NCBI GenBank assembly: GCA_964462685.1
Contig: CAYWYR010000006.1
Location: 92,754-156,753 of the forward strand
DNA length: 64,000 nt
Origin: CAYWYR01 sp964462685
GTDB taxonomy: Bacteria > Bacteroidota > Ignavibacteria > Kapaibacteriales > UBA2268
Reading direction: 5' to 3'
The notes below the pieces were generated by a model, which was not told where the DNA came from, searched no databases, and saw only the letters and a program-made list of their open reading frames with translations. Made by a program: the position numbers and the translations under genes. Shown here one piece after another: positions 52,571-60,363 of the stretch; positions within the stretch are counted from its first letter, which is position 1; each line of letters starts with the position of its first letter.

Positions 52571-53484
52571 TGGTTCAGGCTTAAGATAAATTCATCCTGT
52601 CTATCAATGTATACGCTATGGGAACAGTCATCAAGATACTTTACCTTCTCCGTACCCAATAAACCACTAATAGAGCTTACTTGATCGGCGGAAAACAATC
52701 CATCTTCCTTCCCATAGATCCCGTAAAATTTCACACCGCTATCCTTGGCTTTGTGATATAGTGGAGTGTAGTCAGTATATGTATAACCTTCCATCCTCCA
52801 AAAACCTCTCGGTGATACTTCGTCCATTTTCTGTGCGTTATTCTTCAGCACAGTATCAGTGGCAAACTTTTGATATAAGGGTTTAGCCTCATCTCTGATA
52901 TTCTCCGGGGTATAAAAACCGTTCTGCATCGCATGCATAAAACTATAGGAACTATATTCAAGCGATGTTGTATCCATAGTTTTTAGCATCTGAACATAGC
53001 CAAGATTCATCTGATTATTTTGTTCTTTATATAAAGCCTCAGACTTAGCGATTACATTTTTGAACGAAGGCTGCATATTAAGCGGGGCTGCTATCAAAAC
53101 TACTGAGCTAACACGATCTGGGTATTTTTCAGCAAAATTGACAGCTACCATACCGCCAAAACTATGAGCCAGAAGGCTAACTTTTTCAATATCATATTTA
53201 TCAAGAATCACTGCCAGATCATCAGAAGTCTGGTCAAAAGTATATTTAGCTTTCTTGGCAGACCTTCCTTCACCTCGGCGGTCATAAGTGATAACGAAAT
53301 ACCCTTCATCAGCTAGATTCTGTGCTGTTGTAGCTTCAAAGGTAGCACAATTATAACCTGGACCGCCATGCAGAAACACTAAAGGTGTATCACCTTGATT
53401 GCCAAAAGTCTTAATATAAAGCTCTTGAGCGGTAAGGTTTGCAAAGAATAATATAGAAATGAGTAGCAGAAGATATTTAGTCAT
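52558..53484 (-). CDS. Secreted alpha/beta hydrolase (proline-iminopeptidase-like)
   Basis: The 308-residue protein has a signal peptide (YLLLLISILFFANLTAQEL) and an alpha/beta hydrolase fold. The oxyanion segment VFLHGGPGYNCATFE is followed by the nucleophile elbow LLAHSFGGMVAVNFAEKYPD. The acid Asp is in YGKEDGLF, and a C-terminal His is in DDCSHSVYIDR. The HGGPG motif is typical of prolyl aminopeptidases and related hydrolases. It would act in the periplasm. It is cotranscribed with the cupin gene. Confidence 0.82.
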   Translation of the reverse strand: MTKYLLLLISILFFANLTAQELYIKTFGNQGDTPLVFLHGGPGYNCATFEATTAQNLADEGYFVITYDRRGEGRSAKKAKYTFDQTSDDLAVILDKYDIEKVSLLAHSFGGMVAVNFAEKYPDRVSSVVLIAAPLNMQPSFKNVIAKSEALYKEQNNQMNLGYVQMLKTMDTTSLEYSSYSFMHAMQNGFYTPENIRDEAKPLYQKFATDTVLKNNAQKMDEVSPRGFWRMEGYTYTDYTPLYHKAKDSGVKFYGIYGKEDGLFSADQVSSISGLLGTEKVKYLDDCSHSVYIDRQDEFILSLNQWLK

Positions 53485-53621
53485 TTTAACCTATGATTTT
53501 TTACAAATATATGAAGACAAAGTCGATATTATATGCTTCCATATAATTGTAGATACTCTATCTAATCAAACCAACCTTCGCTCCCTGAGCCTTACGAGAG
53601 ATTCTTAAAGCCCATCCATTG

Positions 53622-53644
53622 AGGGGAGGGGTTTGGGGTGGGGT
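53622..53644 (+). other. G-quadruplex-forming sequence in an intergenic repeat
   Basis: Four G4 runs separated by 1, 3 and 1 bases (53623-53643) lie in a 271-bp region between the hydrolase and a TA module. The flanking sequence with repeated GAG-CCTT elements (53586 and 53672) looks like a dispersed Bacteroidota intergenic repeat. Confidence 0.6.
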
Positions 53645-53755
53645 GTTCCTCAAGTCATTTCTGAGCCTTTTGAGATACGGAAGAAAATCAAACGCTATTT
53701 TCGATAGAAACCTGTAACGATTGACAACGTTTTAAATCAAAAATGAGGGGAATAT

Positions 53756-53944
53756 ATGAGTACTTATACAATTTCAACTGACAGCGAAGAAGTCAAATCT
53801 AAAATTGACACATTTCTGAAAACATTAAGAAATGATAATTTAGATATCTATATTGATGATGATGATGAAGATATAAGGTTTATAAAGCAAACTGAAGGTG
53901 AAGAATCTATAGACTTACATGAGTTCTTATCCAATGAAAGTTAG
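53756..53944 (+). CDS. Antitoxin of a RelE-type module
   Basis: The 62-residue acidic protein (TYTISTDSEEVKSKIDTFLK, then DDDDEDIRFIKQ and SIDLHEFLSNES) precedes a RelE-type toxin, with the toxin ATG inside its last codons (11-bp overlap). AGGGGAATAT lies before its ATG. The fold is like short antitoxins with a helix and strand followed by a toxin-wrapping tail; the DNA-binding part is not clear. Confidence 0.65.
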   Translation: MSTYTISTDSEEVKSKIDTFLKTLRNDNLDIYIDDDDEDIRFIKQTEGEESIDLHEFLSNES

Positions 53945-54173
53945 GTTATTGAAATCAGCCACAAAAGACTATTCTAAACTCAAAAACGAAAAAGATAAAA
54001 TCACAAAAGCTCTTATAGAATTAGAGAACTTTCCTAATGTTACGAATATAAAGAAATTAGTAAATTATGAGTATAGCTTTCGCAAACGTGTTGGCTCATA
54101 TAGAATACTATTCAGTATAAAAGATAGCACAATATACATAGCTCGCATCTTACCTAGAAAAAAGCTTTATTAA
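53934..54173 (+). CDS. RelE/ParE-superfamily toxin
   Basis: The ATG at 53934 is preferred over a TTG at 53919 because it gives the usual MKVRLLKSATKDYSKLK start. The 79-residue product follows the RelE pattern: KALIELENFPNVTNIKKLVN, then YSFRKRVGSYRILFSIKDST with the conserved R-x-G-x-YR, and a final IARILPRKKLY. It should be a ribosome-dependent or free mRNA interferase. It appears intact. Confidence 0.82.
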   Translation: MKVRLLKSATKDYSKLKNEKDKITKALIELENFPNVTNIKKLVNYEYSFRKRVGSYRILFSIKDSTIYIARILPRKKLY

Positions 54174-54215
54174 CGCTGTGGCTTAGACAAGCCCAGCCAC
54201 CTCTTGAAGGCCACC

Positions 54216-57200
54216 CTACATATTTCTTCTATATTGTCCGCCTACTCTGTAAAGAGCCTCCGATATCTGCCCAAGAGAGCAATATTTAACTGCTTCCATT
54301 AGCCCATCGAATATATTCTCTCCGTTGATTGCCGAAGCTTTAAGTCCTGCAAGTTTGTCTCCTGCATTGTCCTTGTTCATTGCATGGAAAGCGTCGCGGG
54401 ATTTGATTGCGAACTCCTTTTCTTCGGTTGTGGAGCGGATCACTTCTTCAGGTATTATCGTTGGTGAACCTTTAGGGTCTAGGAATGTATTTACGCCGAT
54501 AAGCGGTAGCTCGCCTGTATGCTTAAGCGTTTCATAGTACATTGATTCTTCTTGTATCTTATTACGCTGATACATTCTCTCCATAGCCCCCAGCACCCCG
54601 CCACGGTCACTAATACGTTGAAACTCAACCATCACTGCTTCTTCCACAAGATCGGTCAGTTCCTCGATGATAAATGAGCCTTGTATAGGGTTTTCGTTCT
54701 TAGCCAGACCAAGTTCTTTATTTATGATTAGCTGAATTGCCATAGCACGCCTAACTGATTCTTCTGTAGGCGTTGTTATTGCTTCGTCATAGGCGTTGGT
54801 ATGTAGAGAGTTGCAGTTATCGAATATCGCATAAAGCGCCTGGAGCGTTGTTCTTATATCATTAAACGCTATTTCCTGCGCGTGGAGCGATCTGCCAGAA
54901 GTCTGGATATGATATTTCAGTTTTTGAGATCTATCATTTCCATTATATTTATATTTGATAGCCTTAGCCCAGATACGCCTTGCTACACGGCCGATAACAG
55001 AATATTCCGGATCCACACCGTTTGAAAAGAAGAATGAAAGATTAGGGGCGAAGTCATCGATATTCATACCCCTTGATAGGTAATATTCTACGAATGTGAA
55101 TCCGTTAGCTAATGTAAAAGCCAACTGAGTGATAGGGTTCGCACCTGCTTCAGCAATATGGTATCCGGAAATCGATACAGAGTAGAAGTTCCGTACCTTT
55201 TTATCGATAAAGTATTGTTGTATATCACCCATCATCCTTAACGCGAACTCAGTTGAGAATATACATGTGTTCTGTGCCTGATCTTCCTTTAGGATATCAG
55301 CCTGTACAGTGCCGCGTACTGTGGCAATTGTTTTAGCTTTAATATCTTGATAAATATCCCGGGGTAGTACTTTATCCCCTGTAATCCCAAGAAGCATCAG
55401 TCCTAAACCGTCATTTCCTTCAGGCAAGTCCCCGTTGTATCTTGGTCGTTTAGTTCCTTTTTCTTTGAAATATGACTCTATTTTTTGTTCTGTTTCTTCC
55501 TCTAAACCATTTTCTTTTATGTATTTTTCGCATTGCTGATCAATCGCAGCATTTAGGAAAAAGGCCATAAGCATAGGTGCTGGGCCGTTTATGGTCATTG
55601 ATACCGAGGTACTCGGATTGCATAGGTCGAATCCTGAGTATAGTTTTTTCGCGTCATCAAGCGTGGCAATCGATACACCTGAATTACCGATTTTACCATA
55701 AATATCCGGCCTGTGGTCTGGGTTTTCACCATATAAGGTTACTGAATCAAAGGCCGTAGATAGTCTCTTGGCTGGTAAACCTAGTGATACGTAGTGGAAA
55801 CGTTTATTGGTTCTTTCCGGGCCGCCCTCCCCGGCGAACATTCGCGTTGGGTCTTCGCCGGTTCTTTTCAGAGGAAACACACCTGCGGTATAAGGGAATT
55901 CCCCAGGAACGTTTTCCTGCATATTCCACCTAAGTACATCGCCCCAGTCTTTATATTTTGGTAACGATACTTTGGGTATTCGCGTATGTGATAGGGAAGT
56001 AGTAGTAAGAGGTAATTCTATCGTTTTATCTCTTACCTGATAGCTAAGGGTATCAGCAGTATATTTATCTACCTTATCATTCCAGGATTTTAGCGTTAGC
56101 TTCGCCTCGGGATCCAGCATTTCGGTCTTATCGTTAAATGCCTTTGCTAGTTCACTGTTTCCATCCAATGAATCAAGATAAACCTTACCGTATTCTTCAT
56201 ATTCGATTTTTTCACCCGATAATGATGCGTTGGCAATTTTCAGAGCATAAAGCTCGGTAGCTTTTTGGGCTTCACGTTTTACTTTATCATCATAATGCCT
56301 CGCGTTCTCTCTTATCTCAGCTAGATATCTAACTCTATCAGGCGGTATTATGTATATTTTTTCGGATTCACCTTTAATCTCATTCTCAAACTTAAACGTC
56401 TCGTTTCCAGATCGTTCAGCTATCAGATTCATTAAATGTGCGAATAGAGTATTGGTGCCGGGGTCATTAAACTGGCTTGCTATCGTACCGAATACCGGCA
56501 AGCTATCATCATCCTGTTCAAACAAAAGGTGATTTCGCTTATACTGTTTTTTTACATCCCTGATAGCGTCCAGTGAGCCTTTTTTATCAAATTTGTTTAT
56601 CGCTATTACATCAGCAAAATCAAGCATGTCGATTTTCTCAAGTTGAGTGGCAGCACCATACTCACTTGTCATAACATAAAGCGATAGATCAGAATGTTCT
56701 GTGATCTCTGTATCCGATTGCCCGATACCGGAAGTCTCTACGATTATCAGATCATATCCAGCAGCCTTTACTATATCTATAGCATCCTGCACATACTTGC
56801 TCATTGCAAGGTTCGATTGCCTAGTTGCCAGCGACCGCATGTACACATTTTCATGGTTGATAGAATTCATCCTGATCCTATCACCGAGTAAGGCTCCGCC
56901 TGATTTGCGTTTACTTGGGTCGATAGATATTACCGCTATCGATTTATCCGGTTTACCTTCTACAAAGCGCCTTACAAGTTCATCCACAAGTGAAGACTTA
57001 CCAGCACCGCCAGTACCTGTAATTCCAAGTATCGGGGCTTCAGATGCTTCGGCTTTGGCTTTGACATCACTTTTCAGCTTTTCATATTCTTCTTCTTGAT
57101 TTTCTGCAAGAGAAATCAGACGGCCAATGACTTTATCGTTTTCCTGATCAAGATCGGAAAGTAACTGAGAAGGTTTGATATGATCTGCTTTATTCTGATT

Positions 57201-57644
57201 AGTATCAAAATCGCATCGTTTCATTAGGTCGTTTATCATACCCTGGAGTCCCATGTGTCGGCCGTCATCCGGGCTATAAACCCGGTCGATTCCATAGGCG
57301 TGAAGCTCTTCGATCTCATCTGGCAGAATAGTACCCCCACCACCTGCAAAAATCTTGATGTCGGATCCAGCTTCTTTTACAAGGTCATACATATACTTGA
57401 GATATTCTACGTGCCCACCCTGATAGGATGTCATAGCGATACCCTGCACATCTTCCTGGATGGCAGTATCAACTATCTCCTTAACCGATCTGTTGTGCCC
57501 GAGGTGAATAACTTCGGCCCCGGTAGATTGGATTATACGCCTCATAACATTTATAGCGGCATCATGCCCGTCAAAAAGCGATGCTGCCGTTACTATTCTG
57601 ATCTTGTTCTGCGGTTTATATGGAGCTGAAATATTATTAGTCAT
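54216..57644 (-). CDS. icmF: Fused isobutyryl-CoA mutase IcmF (B12-dependent)
   Basis: The 1142-residue protein has the IcmF domain order. The B12-binding domain (residues ~12-145) includes SLFDGHDAAI with the cobalt-ligand His27. A MeaB-like G-protein chaperone (~200-450) has P-loop GTGGAGKSS at 210-218. A linker and the TIM-barrel mutase domain (~560-1140) follow. It interconverts isobutyryl-CoA and n-butyryl-CoA with adenosylcobalamin, with the GTPase module guarding the cofactor; some relatives use pivalyl- or isovaleryl-CoA. The gene is monocistronic. It fits valine or butyrate metabolism together with the E1 and the crotonase in the window. Confidence 0.94.
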   Translation of the reverse strand: MTNNISAPYKPQNKIRIVTAASLFDGHDAAINVMRRIIQSTGAEVIHLGHNRSVKEIVDTAIQEDVQGIAMTSYQGGHVEYLKYMYDLVKEAGSDIKIFAGGGGTILPDEIEELHAYGIDRVYSPDDGRHMGLQGMINDLMKRCDFDTNQNKADHIKPSQLLSDLDQENDKVIGRLISLAENQEEEYEKLKSDVKAKAEASEAPILGITGTGGAGKSSLVDELVRRFVEGKPDKSIAVISIDPSKRKSGGALLGDRIRMNSINHENVYMRSLATRQSNLAMSKYVQDAIDIVKAAGYDLIIVETSGIGQSDTEITEHSDLSLYVMTSEYGAATQLEKIDMLDFADVIAINKFDKKGSLDAIRDVKKQYKRNHLLFEQDDDSLPVFGTIASQFNDPGTNTLFAHLMNLIAERSGNETFKFENEIKGESEKIYIIPPDRVRYLAEIRENARHYDDKVKREAQKATELYALKIANASLSGEKIEYEEYGKVYLDSLDGNSELAKAFNDKTEMLDPEAKLTLKSWNDKVDKYTADTLSYQVRDKTIELPLTTTSLSHTRIPKVSLPKYKDWGDVLRWNMQENVPGEFPYTAGVFPLKRTGEDPTRMFAGEGGPERTNKRFHYVSLGLPAKRLSTAFDSVTLYGENPDHRPDIYGKIGNSGVSIATLDDAKKLYSGFDLCNPSTSVSMTINGPAPMLMAFFLNAAIDQQCEKYIKENGLEEETEQKIESYFKEKGTKRPRYNGDLPEGNDGLGLMLLGITGDKVLPRDIYQDIKAKTIATVRGTVQADILKEDQAQNTCIFSTEFALRMMGDIQQYFIDKKVRNFYSVSISGYHIAEAGANPITQLAFTLANGFTFVEYYLSRGMNIDDFAPNLSFFFSNGVDPEYSVIGRVARRIWAKAIKYKYNGNDRSQKLKYHIQTSGRSLHAQEIAFNDIRTTLQALYAIFDNCNSLHTNAYDEAITTPTEESVRRAMAIQLIINKELGLAKNENPIQGSFIIEELTDLVEEAVMVEFQRISDRGGVLGAMERMYQRNKIQEESMYYETLKHTGELPLIGVNTFLDPKGSPTIIPEEVIRSTTEEKEFAIKSRDAFHAMNKDNAGDKLAGLKASAINGENIFDGLMEAVKYCSLGQISEALYRVGGQYRRNM

Positions 57645-57935
57645 GATCGGCCAATGGTTTAGAAGTCAATAATTGATAGGTAAGTAAGAATCTAAAAGAA
57701 CGAAAAACTTAACCCGATAATGTATGTTCGGGTATTGCAAATATAAGGAATAGGAAGGGGAAGAGAAGATTCTCATAATCTCCCTACACCCCCTTTGGAA
57801 TGGGGTCTATATAATGGCAATAGACATCGCGACAAGTTAATACTCTTAGAATCTGGGAGAGGGCTTTTATTGCTACCCGGCGAACCCCTTACACCCTTAT
57901 GTCAGACTGAGCCTGTCAAAGTCTAAGACAGTTTA
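57645..57935. repeat. Intergenic repeat-like region with a CTGAGCCTGTC hairpin
   Basis: The region has no gene. It holds CTCCCTACACCCCCTTTGG-type sequence and, at 57900-57930, an imperfect hairpin in which TGTC-AGACT pairs with AGTCTAAGACA around GAGCCTGTCAA. The core differs by one base from the CTGAGCCTGTCGAAG element dispersed in many genomes. It lies just after the lipoprotein stop at 57936. Confidence 0.5.
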
Positions 57936-58364
57936 TCAGTCCCAATAAGACATTAAACCTTCTGATTTCAGCTCTTCATGATAGTCCGGATTGGCTAAAA
58001 ATTCGTAACGATACCCCGCTCCGCAATTGCAAGACTCACATTCGTTGTTCAGATCGCTACCTTCTATTTTATAAGCCGAATAAATCTCTATCCCTATGCC
58101 TTCAAGATATTCTTCAAGCAGATCAACATCGTTCTCACTTACCGAACCGTTGCGCCAAGGATCCGCACACTGTGTTGCATCCCAATAATACTCTCGAAGA
58201 TCATGTTTAACGTTGACCCCATCCCGACTTGCGTAGCAGCTATTACCATACACTTTGCCGTCCACACCCAAAACAGGGTCATAAATATCATTGCAGTCAT
58301 AAGAAACATTTTCCTCGCAACCCAAAAGCATTGCGAGCAAGGCAAGAAACAATATACAGTTCAT
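57936..58364 (-). CDS. Lipoprotein with a Kazal-like motif
   Basis: The 142-residue protein has a short lipoprotein signal with lipobox (FLALLAMLLGCEEN). Directly after it, DCNDIYDPVLGVDGKVYGNS followed by CYASRDGV resembles the Kazal/follistatin inhibitor motif C-x-x-x-Y-x-PVCGxDGxTYxNxC, but the expected Cys before G is Leu here. The remaining ~85 residues carry a second Cys group (ECESCNCGAGYRYEF). Such domains bind proteases; whether this copy inhibits anything is unknown given the missing Cys. It has no operon partner. Confidence 0.72.
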   Translation of the reverse strand: MNCILFLALLAMLLGCEENVSYDCNDIYDPVLGVDGKVYGNSCYASRDGVNVKHDLREYYWDATQCADPWRNGSVSENDVDLLEEYLEGIGIEIYSAYKIEGSDLNNECESCNCGAGYRYEFLANPDYHEELKSEGLMSYWD

Positions 58365-58881
58365 AAGATTATCCTTTTGTTTACTTAATTATAACAGCTG
58401 AACTTGAAAAAGTTGCAAGTAAAAAAAATTCTTCTTTTGCCTATAAAAAGCGGCTTTTATGGTGTCTAATGTAAGGAATAGGCTTTAGATGGCTTTAACT
58501 GTTTTTGGAATACCCCTCCCACCTTCATTAAACCCATTTTAATTGTCCCTTTGGAGGGACCGCTCGGCACAAAAAGTCTTCGATTTGTACCGCCGAGCGA
58601 GGTAGGTTACTTGCATATAACCAACATCGCTTGATATAGGTCATACGCCGTTTAGTGGATAATTCAAATTGCATTCTATTCCTGTCTTCCCTTTTAGGAA
58701 GTGACCTCTAGGGTAATAGTTGTTTGCTTAGATTGTTCAATAGTATTGTCACCCTCTTTCACTGCGTGACAACTTCCTAAAAGGAGCACAGATACTGTAT
58801 TTTGTTCCTGTTCTTTCGTTTAGAATGCCTTCTGCTATTTCAAATACCCTTTTTGCTATCTGCTACATATATTTAAATACT
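58365..58881. other. Gene-free region with structured repeats
   Basis: I see no supportable gene. The region holds a long hairpin (58561-58599; arms CGCTCGGC/GCCGAGCG plus ACAAA/TTTGT with a 3-nt bulge). It also holds a perfect 13-bp inverted repeat, CCTTTTAGGAAGT (58690-58702) and ACTTCCTAAAAGG (58772-58784). CCCTTTGGAGGGACC near 58548 is a further repeat-like piece. These look like fragments of dispersed intergenic repeats. Confidence 0.55.
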
Positions 58882-59625
58882 CTATGGTATTTTTAAAACG
58901 TTTTTTATAATTCTTACTAGTCTTTCCTGAGCATATTCATCTAATCGTCCATAACCCATTGTTCCTTGAAATATTAAATCAATTTCTCTACTATCAATTT
59001 TATATTTATAAGTTAATTTACCAGTCATTTTTGAATTAATCATTGTCTTTTTAATAATCTTTGATGAATTCACATTATTAAATACGACTACTTTAATATT
59101 CTTTAAATATTTTAATACGGTATTAAATACATCTATTCCATGTTGATCAGATTTTGTTTTATCAATCCAATTCATAACTTGATCAGAATCTGTACCCGTA
59201 CAATAAAATAGATCTATATGTTCTACCTTATCAATATCATTACTTACTTTAATGGATTTACGACCATCAATATTAGTAGTATCTCCACCATTGTACACAT
59301 CATTGGCAATTCTGTGAAAGATTCCAAAATATTTCGAATAAGTATTTGAAGGAAGATGATTCTGTACTTTATGTATATTATCCTTAATATAACCATCTAC
59401 ATCATCGCAAATATTGTTACTAGTGTCATATAGATTTTCTCGTGAATCACCACTAGGATTTAATCCAACAAACAGAATCTCCGCATTCTTATTTAAATCA
59501 TGCATTAAACCTGGTTGCAAAATATTTTTATCTGTAGAGTAATCATCTTTATAAAGAAATATTTGATGATTTTTACACCACCAATCTATAATATCTTTAT
59601 TTAAATTGATAATTGTTGTATTCAC
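58882..59625 (-). CDS. Uracil-DNA-glycosylase-superfamily-like protein, very AT-rich
   Basis: The 247-residue protein starts at GTG 59625, with AAGGTG a few bases upstream. AEILFVGLNPSGD near residue 48 matches the strand and catalytic-loop start of the UDG fold. Later segments EHIDLFYCTG, KNIKVVVFNN and the ending GTMGYGRLDEYAQERLVRII also follow a UDG-like family of unknown substrate. It is far richer in A and T than neighbouring genes and flanked by repeat-laden and decayed DNA, which suggests recent transfer. The function as a glycosylase is inference; it could be a related non-DNA-repair member. Confidence 0.6.
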   Translation of the reverse strand: MNTTIINLNKDIIDWWCKNHQIFLYKDDYSTDKNILQPGLMHDLNKNAEILFVGLNPSGDSRENLYDTSNNICDDVDGYIKDNIHKVQNHLPSNTYSKYFGIFHRIANDVYNGGDTTNIDGRKSIKVSNDIDKVEHIDLFYCTGTDSDQVMNWIDKTKSDQHGIDVFNTVLKYLKNIKVVVFNNVNSSKIIKKTMINSKMTGKLTYKYKIDSREIDLIFQGTMGYGRLDEYAQERLVRIIKNVLKIP

Positions 59626-59993
59626 GATTTCACCTTGGTATTATTAATATTAATGACTAAACCTACAAAAATATTCTCAGTGATACAACTTTTATCTTTC
59701 TGAAAACTCTTTTTCGCGGGCGAGATGGACTTAACTCATGGCGAAATGAACAGTACAAATGCAGAGATATACTCTGTAAACAGCGAGGCGTATATCTCAG
59801 AAAGCGAAGAAAGCATTACAGAAGATATTAGTTTGTGTTAGAGAAATACTTATTAATTTTACAATAAAGATAATCAATTGTAATATACAAATTAAAAGAA
59901 TTTATAATAAGGCTGATGCTAGAGAAAGAAATTATGATAAGGATGACCTGAATATGCTGCAGCGGGCCCAGGTGTTTCATAATAATTTTGTAG
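59626..59993. other. Gene-poor stretch with short coding-like fragments
   Basis: No complete gene is visible. A ~38-codon plus-strand fragment (from 59724; MDLTHGEMNSTNAEIYSV) ends in TAG near 59840 and matches nothing I recognise. Base composition changes abruptly from AT-rich to GC-richer around 59720 and again near 59957, as in a patchwork of remnants. Confidence 0.4.
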
Positions 59994-60319
59994 TGGATCA
60001 AGCGGCTTTCGTGGCGGATTTCCCGCACTACGATAGGTCAGCCAAACCGCTCTTATAGTGAGATAGCAGAGGTGAATGATGAGAATTTCGTAGAGCTGCC
60101 GTTAGCTTCCGCTGATAGGAATGACTGGAAGATTACGGCGTATGGTGGCGGGCTCTCTAGCACGTATTCAGATGAGGTTTGGCTTGAGGGAGAAGTATGA
60201 TGGAGGGTGCGATACACAACAGTGTAGATATTAAGTTGGGATACGGATTGAATTCGAGCCCTGAAAGATCCGGATTTATAATGGCCTCCATAGGATATGC
60301 ACTATACTTGGAATAATGA
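59994..60319 (+). pseudogene. Decayed coding remnant, beta-barrel-like C-terminus
   Basis: An open frame at 59994-60200 reads NDENFVELPLASADRNDWKI, then TAYGGGLSSTYSDEVWLEGE, and ends at TGA. It continues in another frame from 60197 (SVDIKLGYGLNSSPERSGFI, then MASIGYALYLE) to a TAA at 60314-60316. The last part looks like the final strands of an outer-membrane barrel. No start or ribosome-binding site is evident. It is probably the 3' remnant of a lost gene. Confidence 0.4.
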
Positions 60320-60363
60320 TGTAAATAGAGGTTTGTTTAAGATTCTTTTCTATTACTATAAGA

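Noticed and set aside
57255..57629. 124-codon open frame opposite the icmF B12-binding region
   Set aside because: Antisense shadow of a strongly conserved coding region; no ribosome-binding site or motif.
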